Source: CAXBDP01 sp963974465
GTDB lineage: Bacteria; Bacteroidota; Bacteroidia; Cytophagales; Cyclobacteriaceae
Assembly: GCA_049340005.1 (NCBI GenBank)
Contig: JBMPIY010000013.1
Strand: one strand, 5' to 3'
Length of the DNA: 64,000 bases
Shown: piece after piece, positions 8,290 through 17,264 of the stretch
Layout: every line of letters begins with the position of its first letter
How positions within the stretch are numbered: position 1 is the first letter of the stretch
Made by a program: the position numbers and the translations under genes
The notes under the pieces: model-generated
Told to the model about the DNA's origin: nothing
What the model saw: only the letters and a program-made list of their open reading frames with translations
Databases searched by the model: none

Positions 8290-9150
8290 TTATTTAATCA
8301 TCCTCATCAAATACTCCCCATACCCACTTTTAAGCAATGGCTGAGCCAGTTCGCTTAGTTGTTGTTTATTGATAAAGCCCATTCGATAGGCGATTTCTTC
8401 GATGCATCCGATTTTGAGGCCTTGGCGTTCTTCGATCACTTGTACGAAAGTGCCTGCTTGCATTAGTGAGGCGAAAGTACCTGTATCGAGCCAAGCGGTG
8501 CCGCGGCCTAAAATGCCCACATGCAAATTGCCTTGCTTTAAATATATTTTGTTGATATCGGTGATTTCCAGTTCACCTCGCGGACTAGGTTCTAGGTTTT
8601 TGGCCATTTCCACTACCTTATTATCGTAGAAGTAAAGTCCCGGTACAGCGTAGTTCGACTTAGGTTCTTTGGGTTTTTCCTCTATCGAAATAGCCTTTTT
8701 ATTTTCGTCAAACTCCACCACGCCATAGCGTTCGGGATCATTCACATGATAGGCGAAAATCATCCCACCATCGGGATTGCTATTTTCCTGTAGCAATTTC
8801 TGAATGCCTGTGCCGTAGAAGATATTGTCTCCTAAAATCAAGGCTACTTTATCGTCGCCAATAAACTCCTCACCAATGATAAATGCTTGCGCCAAACCTT
8901 CAGGTTTGGGTTGTTCGGCATAATGAAACTCGCAGCCCAAATTTTTGCCATCGCCTAAGAGCTTTTTGAAATTAGGCAAATCATGTGGTGTGCTAATAAT
9001 CAATATCTCTTTAATCCCAGCCATCATCAAAATGGACAAAGGATAGTATATCATCGGTTTGTCGTAAACGGGCATCAGTTGCTTGCTTACTGCTAATGTG
9101 AGTGGATGCAAACGTGTACCTGAACCGCCGGCGAGGATTATTCCTTTCAT
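8290..9150 (-). CDS. rfbA: glucose-1-phosphate thymidylyltransferase
   Basis: 286 residues, full length for RmlA. The enzyme joins glucose-1-phosphate and dTTP to give dTDP-glucose, the first step toward dTDP-rhamnose and related deoxysugars of surface polysaccharides. The nucleotide-binding GGSGTRLHPLT sits at residues 8-18, MPVYDKPMIYYPL follows, and LGDNIFYG marks the metal-binding region. The C-terminal sequence YRMGFINKQQL is typical. The dTDP-glucose dehydratase (rfbB) lies far away at 56.2 kb, and rfbC/rfbD are not seen. The 3' end is duplicated as a remnant about 1 kb away. Confidence 0.95.
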   Translation of the reverse strand: MKGIILAGGSGTRLHPLTLAVSKQLMPVYDKPMIYYPLSILMMAGIKEILIISTPHDLPNFKKLLGDGKNLGCEFHYAEQPKPEGLAQAFIIGEEFIGDDKVALILGDNIFYGTGIQKLLQENSNPDGGMIFAYHVNDPERYGVVEFDENKKAISIEEKPKEPKSNYAVPGLYFYDNKVVEMAKNLEPSPRGELEITDINKIYLKQGNLHVGILGRGTAWLDTGTFASLMQAGTFVQVIEERQGLKIGCIEEIAYRMGFINKQQLSELAQPLLKSGYGEYLMRMIK

Positions 9151-9256
9151 TTGTTCTCGTAATTTGAAATCTAAGATAAGGCAAGCTTTCCGAAAATGTA
9201 ATCTTAGCTTTGCTTAATTAATATTATGTAAGATTTTAGCGTATTTCAGTCGCCAA

Positions 9257-10243
9257 TCAGAATCGCTTGATTTTGGCTAAAGCCGGTTTCAAAATTCGCT
9301 CAATACTTGCCTGCTCGATGTTTTTGCCAATAAACACCAATTTGGATTCCTTGCCTTCCAGATCAAAATCTGCATCCACCAAGCTAAGGCTTAGATATTT
9401 GCCTGCCGATTGCAATATCCTCGTTTCGCTATCACCCGCAAAGCGCACAAAGCCTTTGATGCGGTAGATTTGATGCTGATGTAGCGCCAGCAAAACCGTA
9501 AGACAATGCATCAATTCGTTTTTCTCAAACTCAAAAGAAGTCTGATAAGTGATCGCCGTAATATCATTATGCACATGATGGTGATGATGGCCATGTTCGT
9601 CCTTTTCAGCTGCTGGCTTACTGAGTGATTTAGGCAAATCAAAAATCTTTTCCCGCAGCAGTTCAGGATCCGAGATAGCGCCATCTTCGGTCGTGTAGAT
9701 TTTAGCAAAAGGGTTGATACCAGCTAATATACTTTGCAGCTTTTGAGCATATTCCTCCCGCACATTCCCCGTTTTGTTAATCACCAAATCCGTAGCGAAA
9801 GTAATCTGCCTGCGAACTTCATCGGCTTCTTCCAAGCGGTCTTCCGCCGTTTCAGCATCTACTACACAAATACAGGCATTCAGCGTAAAATATTCCTGCA
9901 CTTCTGCCTGCATAAAAATGGCGCCCACATTTCCGGGATCAGCTATTCCAGTGGTTTCGATAAATAGATAATCCACCTCAAGTTTTTTGATAATGATTTC
10001 AGAAAGCACATTTTCCAGTTCGGAACCAATGCTGCAGCAAATACAGCCTTCTGTCAATTCGTATAGCTCGTTGTATTGCTTTGAAATAAGCTGTCCATCG
10101 ATGGCTGTATCGCCAAATTCATTTTCAATAACGATTTTCTTTTTGTCGGGCAGGCTTCTGAGCAGATGATTGAGCAAAGTAGTTTTTCCGGCGCCTAAAA
10201 ATCCACTGATTAGTATTACTTGTATGGGTTGTTGCTTTGGCAT
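9257..10243 (-). CDS. CobW/COG0523 GTP-binding metal chaperone
   Basis: 328 residues from MPKQQPIQV; an upstream ATG at 10315 would add 24 unlike residues. GFLGAGKTT (Walker A, 14-22) and the metal motif CICC (67-70) mark the COG0523 family of zinc or cobalt metallochaperone GTPases. A His-rich loop (HGHHHHHVH, about 217-225) supports metal binding. The C-terminal third is a CobW_C domain. A second member lies at 14958-16157 in a separate operon. Function in zinc allocation is the usual inference for members near ABC exporters and MerC; the metal is not proven. Confidence 0.85.
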   Translation of the reverse strand: MPKQQPIQVILISGFLGAGKTTLLNHLLRSLPDKKKIVIENEFGDTAIDGQLISKQYNELYELTEGCICCSIGSELENVLSEIIIKKLEVDYLFIETTGIADPGNVGAIFMQAEVQEYFTLNACICVVDAETAEDRLEEADEVRRQITFATDLVINKTGNVREEYAQKLQSILAGINPFAKIYTTEDGAISDPELLREKIFDLPKSLSKPAAEKDEHGHHHHHVHNDITAITYQTSFEFEKNELMHCLTVLLALHQHQIYRIKGFVRFAGDSETRILQSAGKYLSLSLVDADFDLEGKESKLVFIGKNIEQASIERILKPALAKIKRF

Positions 10244-10541
10244 TTTATTCGTTGAATGATGGAGCTTGTTAGAATCAGAAATAAAGAATCTCTTTTCTCG
10301 TATTAATTTTAACAATTCTCGTGAATAAAAAGCCCAAAAGTTAATTTGCCAAATATTTGCCCCATCCGGCAGTTCAATAATACTACATAAGTAGCGGGAA
10401 ATGCAGCATTTTAGTATCCGCGATATCAGCTATTGCTTGATCCTTGCACAGGATTCCTCCACAGGCATTTTCTTCTACAAAGAATTGCATCTCTATTGCT
10501 TGCCTATGGAGGAAAGAATGCATGATTAAAAAAATCATCTG

Positions 10542-11951
10542 TCAGCTCAGCTGAAGAAGCTGTCTTTTCCCTTCAAGCATTAAGCCACCTGCGGCTAGTA
10601 GAAAAGATATTATCAGTAAGGCCGAAATATTGATAAGGACTTTTGAAATATCTACTTCGGATTGATATTCGAAGGCTGGGATATTATTGAGATCATCGAT
10701 ATTGAGTGTTTTATTATCGAAAACGAAGGGCATAAAGAATGCTCTCCATTCCAAACTAAATGAATGGACGGCGTCCTTAAATGCATTGTAATTTTTGGAT
10801 GAAGTACTGGCTAATTGCGTGGCACCATCCTGAAAAAGAACGGCCGGACTAAGAAAGCCCCAGGAATCCACCCATTTTTGTTGCTTAGAAAGTTGCTCAT
10901 CGAAACGGTCGATTACTGGAGACAGGGTTTTCTCCATCATTTCCTGGCTGGCATAATAGCCTTGCCAATAGGCATACGCATTTTCCTCTTGATCCCTTAT
11001 CAGTTCCGGATGATTTCTTAAGTACTCGTCAAGCACTTTGTCTTGCTCCTTACTCAGCTCACTTTTGGTTTCTCTGATTTCATTGAGTAATAGCACCCTC
11101 GATGGCATGGGGTACACCGTATTAGCGGCCTGATTTATTACAGTAGGAACAATCAATACCAGCAAAATCCACAAGGAAAGTAAGGATACGGCATTTCTAG
11201 CTGAAGAGTGCCCCAAAATATTTACTAGGTAGGAAATGGCAAACCAAAAGGCCAAATAGGCATAGGTAAGCAGGAAGAAAATCAGCAACGTACTGCTTAT
11301 GCCCACACCTACCCATAAAATTGTTCCCAATAAGGCCAATGTCAAAATGATAGCTAATGAAGCATAGCGGATGATAAATCGCTGCAAGAGCCAATAATTT
11401 GTATTAATGGGGTTAGAGGCAAGCAATTTTAGGCGTCCGGATTCCAGTTCTTGAGTTCGCAAATTGTAGGTAAATGCGATAATCACCAGCGGAACTAGAT
11501 AGGCAAGCACAAAGCTTAAATCGAAGTTGCCAAACAGGAGCTGTACGGGGTTGTTCAGCTCATTAAAGCTTAAGGTAGCCAAGTCTTCATTTGCGGCTAT
11601 TTTCAATTGATGCGTATACAAATCACTCTGGCCTATCGCTAATTTGCTCATTTCATCCGCGGGCATAGTTGCTAGGTGCCCGGTGAAAATGGAAAGGTTC
11701 ATTGGTGTAAGGCGGGAGGATAAAGCATGTTCTTCGCCTTTATTGAGAGCTACTGCTACTTCTTGTACTACTTCTTCTTTCTCCCTTTGGCTCTCTATGG
11801 CCTGCTGTTGATCCAGCTGCCTTTTCTCAAATTGTTTGAGGCCATTATAGCCCGCATATAGGCAAAGGGCAACAAGTACAAGCGTTAAGGAGATAAACCA
11901 ATAGTTTCGACTAAGTAGCCTGATTTCGTGACGTATATTTAGATTGAGCAT
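10542..11951 (-). CDS. ABC-2-type transporter permease (DUF3526-like), second permease
   Basis: 469 residues from MLNLNIRHE, whose ATG is 1 bp after the upstream stop. One membrane segment near residues 19-36 is followed by a long charged extracytoplasmic domain, then about five hydrophobic segments (LSFVLAYLVPLVIIAFTY onward) and a final one near the C terminus. This is the layout of ABC-2 permeases with a DUF3526-like insert. It pairs with the next permease and the ATPase to form one exporter. It is last in a six-gene operon that also encodes a CobW GTPase and a His-rich lipoprotein. The substrate is unknown. Confidence 0.75.
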   Translation of the reverse strand: MLNLNIRHEIRLLSRNYWFISLTLVLVALCLYAGYNGLKQFEKRQLDQQQAIESQREKEEVVQEVAVALNKGEEHALSSRLTPMNLSIFTGHLATMPADEMSKLAIGQSDLYTHQLKIAANEDLATLSFNELNNPVQLLFGNFDLSFVLAYLVPLVIIAFTYNLRTQELESGRLKLLASNPINTNYWLLQRFIIRYASLAIILTLALLGTILWVGVGISSTLLIFFLLTYAYLAFWFAISYLVNILGHSSARNAVSLLSLWILLVLIVPTVINQAANTVYPMPSRVLLLNEIRETKSELSKEQDKVLDEYLRNHPELIRDQEENAYAYWQGYYASQEMMEKTLSPVIDRFDEQLSKQQKWVDSWGFLSPAVLFQDGATQLASTSSKNYNAFKDAVHSFSLEWRAFFMPFVFDNKTLNIDDLNNIPAFEYQSEVDISKVLINISALLIISFLLAAGGLMLEGKRQLLQLS

Positions 11952-11952
11952 A

Positions 11953-13341
11953 TTAGATACGAGTTGAAGCAAAAAACAAAAGACCGAATGAGACGAATAG
12001 CCAAGCCGCCAGAATCAATAAGTTTTGCCGGTTGGCTTGGATAATCTCTTTAAAAACCGGTGCTTCGAACTGAAAGGCCGGAATTTGGGCGAGTAATGAA
12101 GCATCGGCTTTGTAGTTCCACTCTCCAAGTCTGGAATTTTTAGCAAAATTGTCATTCAAAATGCGTTGCATTTCCACCCGATGTTTTTCGGCCATATCTG
12201 TAAAATTCCAATGCGTTGCATAGTCGGTACTGGCTAGTGCCATAGACATAAAGCGGGTGGGCAAGAAAGGAGAGAGGAAAGCCAGCTTTTGATATACTTG
12301 CGTTTGCTTATGGTGAACCTCCTTTAGTTTTTCATTGTGTTTGAAGTAAATTTCAGCTTCATGTTCTTCTCCTTTTTGCATGCGGAAAGCATCAAAATTG
12401 AAGGGCAGATCTTCCAGTTTACTTACCTGATAAGTCGCTAGTATTTCTTGTTCCAATTTTTTAGAGGCTTCACTCCAAGGGTCATGACCATCTAAACCTT
12501 TCTTTTTATCTTCTGCCACAGCGGTATCAAATTGTTGGCGCGTAGGGTAGGGGTAGCGTTCGTTTGTGTAGCTACTGGCAATCTTTGGGATAGCTAAACA
12601 GCTGATGATCCAAATAGCCAATAATGTGACTAATGAAATACCTGAACTATTGGTGAAAGTGGAAACGATGAGTGTAATGCTGTTGATAATGGCAAAGTAG
12701 ATCATATACACCAGCCACATGCTTGTTAATATTTTCCAATCAAATTCATCAATAAACAGTGCGGCAATACTAAATAGAACCGTAGCCAGTAAGGAAATAG
12801 GGAGGTAATTGCCTAGCCATTTTCCCCAGATTAATTGGGCATTACTAATTCCTTGTGTTTTAACGATGCGTATAGTGCCCTGTTCTTTTTCTCTCGTGAC
12901 CGACTGATGGCCCAGTGCGATGATCATCAAGGGAAGAATAAAGAGCAGAATAAAATCGGGCGTTAAGTCACCGAAACGTGAAAGTCCTGTTTGATCTGCG
13001 GCGGCGACATTGTCTGCTTCATTTCGGGCATGAGCTTCCAGAAAGATGGATACTCCTGTATATTTTTCCACGCCCGGGTCAATCAATGAGAGGGGAAACT
13101 GTGGTTTGAAAGCGAAAGTCCCATAATGTGCGGCATTATGCGGATTGGTAGAACCTTGTGCGAGCCATAGCTCCTGCGCGTGAGTTTCGGCTTGTTCACG
13201 TTGAAGGTTTTTCTCTTGCCACTGGTTGTAGCTGATCAAAATGGCTACTGCACTTAGTACGATTACAATGCCGATCATCCATTTGAATTGGCCGGAGCGG
13301 AATATTTCCCTTATTTCTTTTTTTGCTACATGAAAAATCAT
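11953..13341 (-). CDS. ABC-2-type transporter permease (DUF3526-like), first permease
   Basis: 462 residues. A membrane segment at about 24-40 precedes a large periplasmic domain. The core then begins with DFILLFILPLMIIALGHQSV and the REKEQGTIRIVKTQG loop typical of COG1277 permeases. Several more hydrophobic helices follow and one closes the protein. The gene starts 3 bp after the ATPase stop and ends 1 bp before the second permease. Such exporters in Bacteroidota occur near metal-homeostasis genes, which fits the neighbours but does not prove a metal substrate. Confidence 0.75.
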   Translation of the reverse strand: MIFHVAKKEIREIFRSGQFKWMIGIVIVLSAVAILISYNQWQEKNLQREQAETHAQELWLAQGSTNPHNAAHYGTFAFKPQFPLSLIDPGVEKYTGVSIFLEAHARNEADNVAAADQTGLSRFGDLTPDFILLFILPLMIIALGHQSVTREKEQGTIRIVKTQGISNAQLIWGKWLGNYLPISLLATVLFSIAALFIDEFDWKILTSMWLVYMIYFAIINSITLIVSTFTNSSGISLVTLLAIWIISCLAIPKIASSYTNERYPYPTRQQFDTAVAEDKKKGLDGHDPWSEASKKLEQEILATYQVSKLEDLPFNFDAFRMQKGEEHEAEIYFKHNEKLKEVHHKQTQVYQKLAFLSPFLPTRFMSMALASTDYATHWNFTDMAEKHRVEMQRILNDNFAKNSRLGEWNYKADASLLAQIPAFQFEAPVFKEIIQANRQNLLILAAWLFVSFGLLFFASTRI

Positions 13342-13344
13342 AAC

Positions 13345-14046
13345 TCAGCTGTTCATGTGTTTGAGGTAAAGTTTTTCTAAATCGCTATGGTTGATTTCCT
13401 CTGTGGAGAGTTGTTCAACCAATTTTCCTGACTTCATAATGCCTATGTCAGTACCAGTTTCTTTTGCTCTGAATAAGTCATGCGTAGCCATAAGTGTCGC
13501 TACCTTCTGCTGACTCAGTCGTATTAATAATTCTGAAAACTCATTACTTGCCTTAGGATCCAGGCCGGAAGTTGGTTCATCCAGCAATAGTACTTTAGCT
13601 TTTTTGGCTATAGCCATGGCAACGCCAACTTTCTGGCGCATTCCTTTGGAGTAGGTTTTTACTCTTTTCTTGAAGGCGTCGGATTGTAAGCCAGCTTCTT
13701 GCAGAAACTTCACTAGTTCATCCTCATGATATTTCATGCCCGCCAGTCCGATAAAGTATTCGAGATTTTCTAAACCACTGAGTTCATTGTATAAAACAAG
13801 GTTTTCGGGGATGTAGGCAATAAGCTTTTTAACAGCAATTGGGTCTTTAGAGACCTCAATGTTATTAATCATCGCCATACCACTCGTAGGGGAAATGAAA
13901 TTGAGAAAAAGATTAATCGTGGTCGATTTCCCGGCTCCATTTGCTCCTAATAGACAATAAATGTCTCCTGGTTCGATGCTAAGGTTTAGCTTATCGAGTG
14001 CTAGATTCTCTTGGTATTTTTTGGAAAGGTTGATAGCGTGTAGCAT
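13345..14046 (-). CDS. ABC transporter ATP-binding protein of the DUF3526-type exporter
   Basis: 233 residues, a single nucleotide-binding domain. Walker A GANGAGKS at 34-41, signature YSKGMRQ at 132-138, Walker B with LLLDEPTSGLD at 153-163, and an H-loop in MATHDLFRA. The sequence is of the CcmA/DrrA type that drives two-permease ABC-2 exporters. It lies between a lipoprotein gene (37 bp upstream) and the two permeases. Confidence 0.9.
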   Translation of the reverse strand: MLHAINLSKKYQENLALDKLNLSIEPGDIYCLLGANGAGKSTTINLFLNFISPTSGMAMINNIEVSKDPIAVKKLIAYIPENLVLYNELSGLENLEYFIGLAGMKYHEDELVKFLQEAGLQSDAFKKRVKTYSKGMRQKVGVAMAIAKKAKVLLLDEPTSGLDPKASNEFSELLIRLSQQKVATLMATHDLFRAKETGTDIGIMKSGKLVEQLSTEEINHSDLEKLYLKHMNS

Positions 14047-14083
14047 ATTTTTTTCATTAGTGAAGTGAGGCTAAATATTTGTT

Positions 14084-14956
14084 TTATTGGGACTTTCTAT
14101 AGTCAGTGATCAAGCTGATTGCATCCAACGCACCACTTTCAGTTGTATATTGGCTTTTGATCATATTGTACTTATTTAGTGTATGGGTGGCCTGAAAGTA
14201 AATTGAAGAGTCCCTTTGATCTGGGATGTAATCCTTTGGAATTGCATAAGTGAAATGTCCACTTTCTCCCTTTGCTACAGGAATGCTGAAGAAATTACGG
14301 TTTACAAATTCTCCCGTTTCCTCTTCAGAAATTGAAGCAGCGACAAAGAAGTCAACGGCATGTTCGGGATAACCAAACAAATAGCCATAAGCACGATAGC
14401 GATCGTTACGACTTTCAAATTCTATCGTTGTCAAAACAGTTGCTAGGTTGGAGTTCGCAGTAAAGCCCCATTGACCAAAAAAGTAAGCTTTCTTGGAAAT
14501 CTGCGTATTCATTAAATCTGTTCTGCAAACTAGTATTTGAAGATTTCTTTTTCCTTCCCATGTCTGCTTGAAAGGCACTAGCAGGAATTCCAAATCCTCA
14601 GTCGATAATGCCTCTAATACATTATTCCATTTTTTCAGCTCATCAAGCGCCATTTTGGAAGAATCTGCTTCAAAAGACACCACTGCTTTGTCACCATCTT
14701 TCATTTCAGCATCTTTAGCTAGTGGGAAGGATAGTGCATAGCCTAGACTACTGATAGGCTTTAGCGTATCAAGCAATGTATAAAGTGCTTCATGCTCTAA
14801 CCCATAAGTCAGCAGTTCATTGGCCATTTTCAATTCCTCTGGAGACAGTTGAGACAGATCCCAAAGCTGGGTTTTTGCATTGGTTCCAATGTTTCTTGTC
14901 GCGGTACATGAAACCAGTACCAGTAAAAAGATGATCGGTAGAAGTGCTTTTCTCAT
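14084..14956 (-). CDS. lipoprotein of unknown function in the putative zinc operon
   Basis: 290 residues. The N terminus has a short positive stretch, a hydrophobic segment and a lipobox LVSC with Cys at residue 17, so the mature protein is probably membrane-anchored. The rest is soluble and I recognise no domain; stretches such as FLLVPFKQTWEGKRN and HFTYAIPKDYIPDQR carry no catalytic signature. It starts 1 bp after the CobW stop and precedes the exporter ATPase, so a link to metal export or envelope metal sensing is reasonable but only by position. Confidence 0.65.
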   Translation of the reverse strand: MRKALLPIIFLLVLVSCTATRNIGTNAKTQLWDLSQLSPEELKMANELLTYGLEHEALYTLLDTLKPISSLGYALSFPLAKDAEMKDGDKAVVSFEADSSKMALDELKKWNNVLEALSTEDLEFLLVPFKQTWEGKRNLQILVCRTDLMNTQISKKAYFFGQWGFTANSNLATVLTTIEFESRNDRYRAYGYLFGYPEHAVDFFVAASISEEETGEFVNRNFFSIPVAKGESGHFTYAIPKDYIPDQRDSSIYFQATHTLNKYNMIKSQYTTESGALDAISLITDYRKSQ

Positions 14957-14957
14957 C

Positions 14958-16157
14958 TTATTGATCTAAATGAATTGGCCAAGGGTCATTAAAGTCTAGA
15001 CCTTTTTGCCATGCGTCTATTTCTTCCTCAGTGCATAAGCATGCTTCCAGTTCGCTCCAGATGTGATCCTTTTGAAGGTCTTGACCGATAATGACCAATT
15101 CGTTGGCTCTATCTCCAAATTTCTTGTTCCAATTGGATTCTATTTGGCTTCTGTTTTCAACAAATGATTCATATCGGATCCTATTTTCAAATGGCATGGA
15201 GCACCACCAAACACCTGCAAAGTCGGCTCTCAATGAACCTCCCGCCTGACTCCAAGTCAAAGCTTCGTCTGACCTAGATGCTAGCCAAAACAAACCCTTG
15301 CTTCTGATAATATTGGCTGGCCATTGATTGGAAACGTAGTTCCAAAACCGTTCAGGATGGAATGGTCTTTTGTCACGGAATACAAATGAACTGATGCCGT
15401 ATTCCTCTGTTTCTGGCTGATGCTCTTTTTCCAATTCTTCAATCCATTCAGCAGATTGGGAAGTGGTTTCATAATCGAACTTTTTGGTCGCGAGGATATT
15501 TTCCAATGGCACCCTTCCGAATTCTGACTCAATGATTTTGGCTTTCGGGTTCAGTTTAGCTAGAATGTCTTTCAAAAGATTGAGTTGATCCCTGCTCACC
15601 AAATCGGCCTTGTTGACTAAGATAACATCCGCAAATTCAACTTGATCGGTGAGAAGATTTACAATTGTCCTCTGATCCTCAGTATCGTTCATTTCTCGGG
15701 TAGCAATGGTGTCTAATGTGCCAAAATCTTTCAGGAAATTCAGGGCATCAACTACTGTTACCATGGTGTCCAATTCGCAAACGTCTGAAAGATTGACTTC
15801 TAATTCATCGCTTTCGAACCAGAATGTTTGTGCTACCGGTAAGGGTTCTGAAATCCCTGTACTTTCAATCAACAGATAATCGTACTTGTTCTCCAAGGCC
15901 AGCTTGGCTACCTCTTCAATCAAGTCTTCGCGGAGTGTACAGCAAATACAGCCGTTGCTCATTTCCACCAATTTTTCATCTGTTCGGCTCAGTGTATTGC
16001 CTTGTTTTACCAAGTTTGCATCAATATTTACTTCGCTCATATCATTCACAATCACTGCCACACGCAGGCCTTCCTTATTGTGCAGCACATGATTTAACAG
16101 GGTAGTTTTGCCTGCTCCCAAAAAGCCTGATAGAACAGTTACGGGTAATTTTGTCAT
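14958..16157 (-). CDS. CobW/COG0523 GTPase, zinc-chaperone type
   Basis: 399 residues, the long form of the family. Walker A GFLGAGKTT at 11-19; the metal motif NGCICC with Cys at 70, 72 and 73; ESTGISEP; and the NKAD guanine-specificity motif. The C-terminal CobW_C domain runs from about 255 and includes WLASRSDEALTWSQAGG and VWWCSMPFENRIRYES, as in the ZNG1/YciC-like proteins that hand zinc to client enzymes under limitation. Its ATG overlaps the stop of the His-rich lipoprotein gene by 4 bp. Zinc is the likely metal. Confidence 0.88.
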   Translation of the reverse strand: MTKLPVTVLSGFLGAGKTTLLNHVLHNKEGLRVAVIVNDMSEVNIDANLVKQGNTLSRTDEKLVEMSNGCICCTLREDLIEEVAKLALENKYDYLLIESTGISEPLPVAQTFWFESDELEVNLSDVCELDTMVTVVDALNFLKDFGTLDTIATREMNDTEDQRTIVNLLTDQVEFADVILVNKADLVSRDQLNLLKDILAKLNPKAKIIESEFGRVPLENILATKKFDYETTSQSAEWIEELEKEHQPETEEYGISSFVFRDKRPFHPERFWNYVSNQWPANIIRSKGLFWLASRSDEALTWSQAGGSLRADFAGVWWCSMPFENRIRYESFVENRSQIESNWNKKFGDRANELVIIGQDLQKDHIWSELEACLCTEEEIDAWQKGLDFNDPWPIHLDQ

Positions 16158-16525
16158 TGATTTCTTATGGTTTTTTGGATTTGATTAAGTTGCTTAAGTA
16201 TCTCTTCTTGTACTTTGTAAATTTCTTCTGCACTCTGTTCGACCTTAGCATGACCATGATCGTGGCCTTCATGGCCAGAGAGGTTAAGTGTGTAACCGGG
16301 AATGGCAATTAGGCTTTCCTCTAGTTCTTCGATCACTTCAAGCAAACTATCTTTTTGAGGATTTGTGGAGGTTTTAAGATTTTCTTCTAGCTCAACAATT
16401 AGCTCAATAGCCTCAGTTTGTTTGGCATATGCATCATCCAGGAGCCTTTGTTCTTCCTGATTACTGGTGCTACAAGAGATGAATAATGCTAGGACTATAA
16501 GTTGTAAGATGACTTTGGATTCCAT
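16154..16525 (-). CDS. small His-rich lipoprotein
   Basis: 123 residues from MESKVIL; a start three codons earlier is possible. A lipobox FISC puts the acylated Cys at residue 18. The mature part is largely helical, Glu- and Leu-rich (coiled-coil-like), with an inserted HEGHDHGH that could bind zinc or another divalent metal. It is the first gene of the six-gene minus-strand operon and overlaps the CobW start by 4 bp. I recognise no named family; a periplasmic or outer-surface metal-binding role is inferred. Confidence 0.7.
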   Translation of the reverse strand: MESKVILQLIVLALFISCSTSNQEEQRLLDDAYAKQTEAIELIVELEENLKTSTNPQKDSLLEVIEELEESLIAIPGYTLNLSGHEGHDHGHAKVEQSAEEIYKVQEEILKQLNQIQKTIRNQ

Positions 16526-16762
16526 TTTTTCCATGATGTTTTATTATTGAAAATGAAGGTCATAGGTGAATAGCTAAGCATAAGTCGAATAAGGCAAGCC
16601 CTTACCAACTGTTGTTGAAAATTTTATTTATTAGGTATTCCGATAAATCTTTTTCCATCATCCTTACACTATGTATTTCACATTGAACTTGCAATCATTT
16701 ATAAATTCACGGAATAGGTTTGAAATTGAAGGGTGTAGAAAGAATATTTAAGTTCAATGACT

Positions 16763-17146
16763 TCATACAGAAAACTGCTTAACGACTTTCTTATTAGTGA
16801 AATGTGCTGAAACGATGATCAATGAACCACATACTCGGAGTGTGGACTCAAACCAAAGGCCTTCTACAATGCCTCCTAATAGAATTAGCATTAAGCCTAA
16901 TATTAGTAGGAGAGCCGGTTTGCTCTTTTTCAGTTTAAAGTAGGTTTGAAATATAGAAATGGAACCAATTATTGCAGCCGTTATAAATAGTGGCGTTTCT
17001 ATTTTCTCCAGTGCTTCGATGTGCATGCCTACAATGGCAGATGTAATTATTAAAATCGGCATGAGGGCACAGTGGATGGAACAAAGTAATGAGACTCCAA
17101 TTCCACAATTATCCCATAGCATTGAGGTTTTGTTGATTTTGATCAT
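16763..17146 (-). CDS. MerC-domain inner-membrane protein
   Basis: About 127 residues from MIKINKTSM. Four hydrophobic segments are seen, beginning GIGVSLLCSIHCALMPILII, whose SLLCSIHC Cys pair is the MerC signature; MerC family proteins take up mercuric ion or, in Bacteroidota, occur in zinc-related loci. A perfect inverted repeat lies 30 bp upstream. No mer genes are near. The family call is good and the metal is inferred from neighbours. Confidence 0.8.
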   Translation of the reverse strand: MIKINKTSMLWDNCGIGVSLLCSIHCALMPILIITSAIVGMHIEALEKIETPLFITAAIIGSISIFQTYFKLKKSKPALLLILGLMLILLGGIVEGLWFESTLRVCGSLIIVSAHFTNKKVVKQFSV

Positions 17147-17175
17147 GTGCAATTTTAGGAACAAAATTCCATAAA

Positions 17176-17190
17176 TGCAACAATGTTGCA
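17176..17190. promoter_or_regulatory. palindrome upstream of merC-like gene, candidate Fur/Zur-family operator
   Basis: TGCAAC, 3 bp, GTTGCA: a perfect 6-3-6 inverted repeat, 30 bp before the chosen start codon. Its size and symmetry fit Fur-superfamily operators such as those of zinc regulators. I saw no second exact copy in the window. Confidence 0.4.
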
Positions 17191-17264
17191 AAAACATGAT
17201 TTGAAAATAGTAAGTGGAAGACTAGTCTTTGATACTAGGTGTTCATCTTCAGTAATCCTTCAAC

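Noticed and set aside
10401..10529. 42-residue plus-strand frame beginning MQHFSIRDIS, in the gap between cobW and the exporter operon
   Set aside because: Short, no recognisable motif, no promoter box, and of a length expected by chance; kept only as a note.
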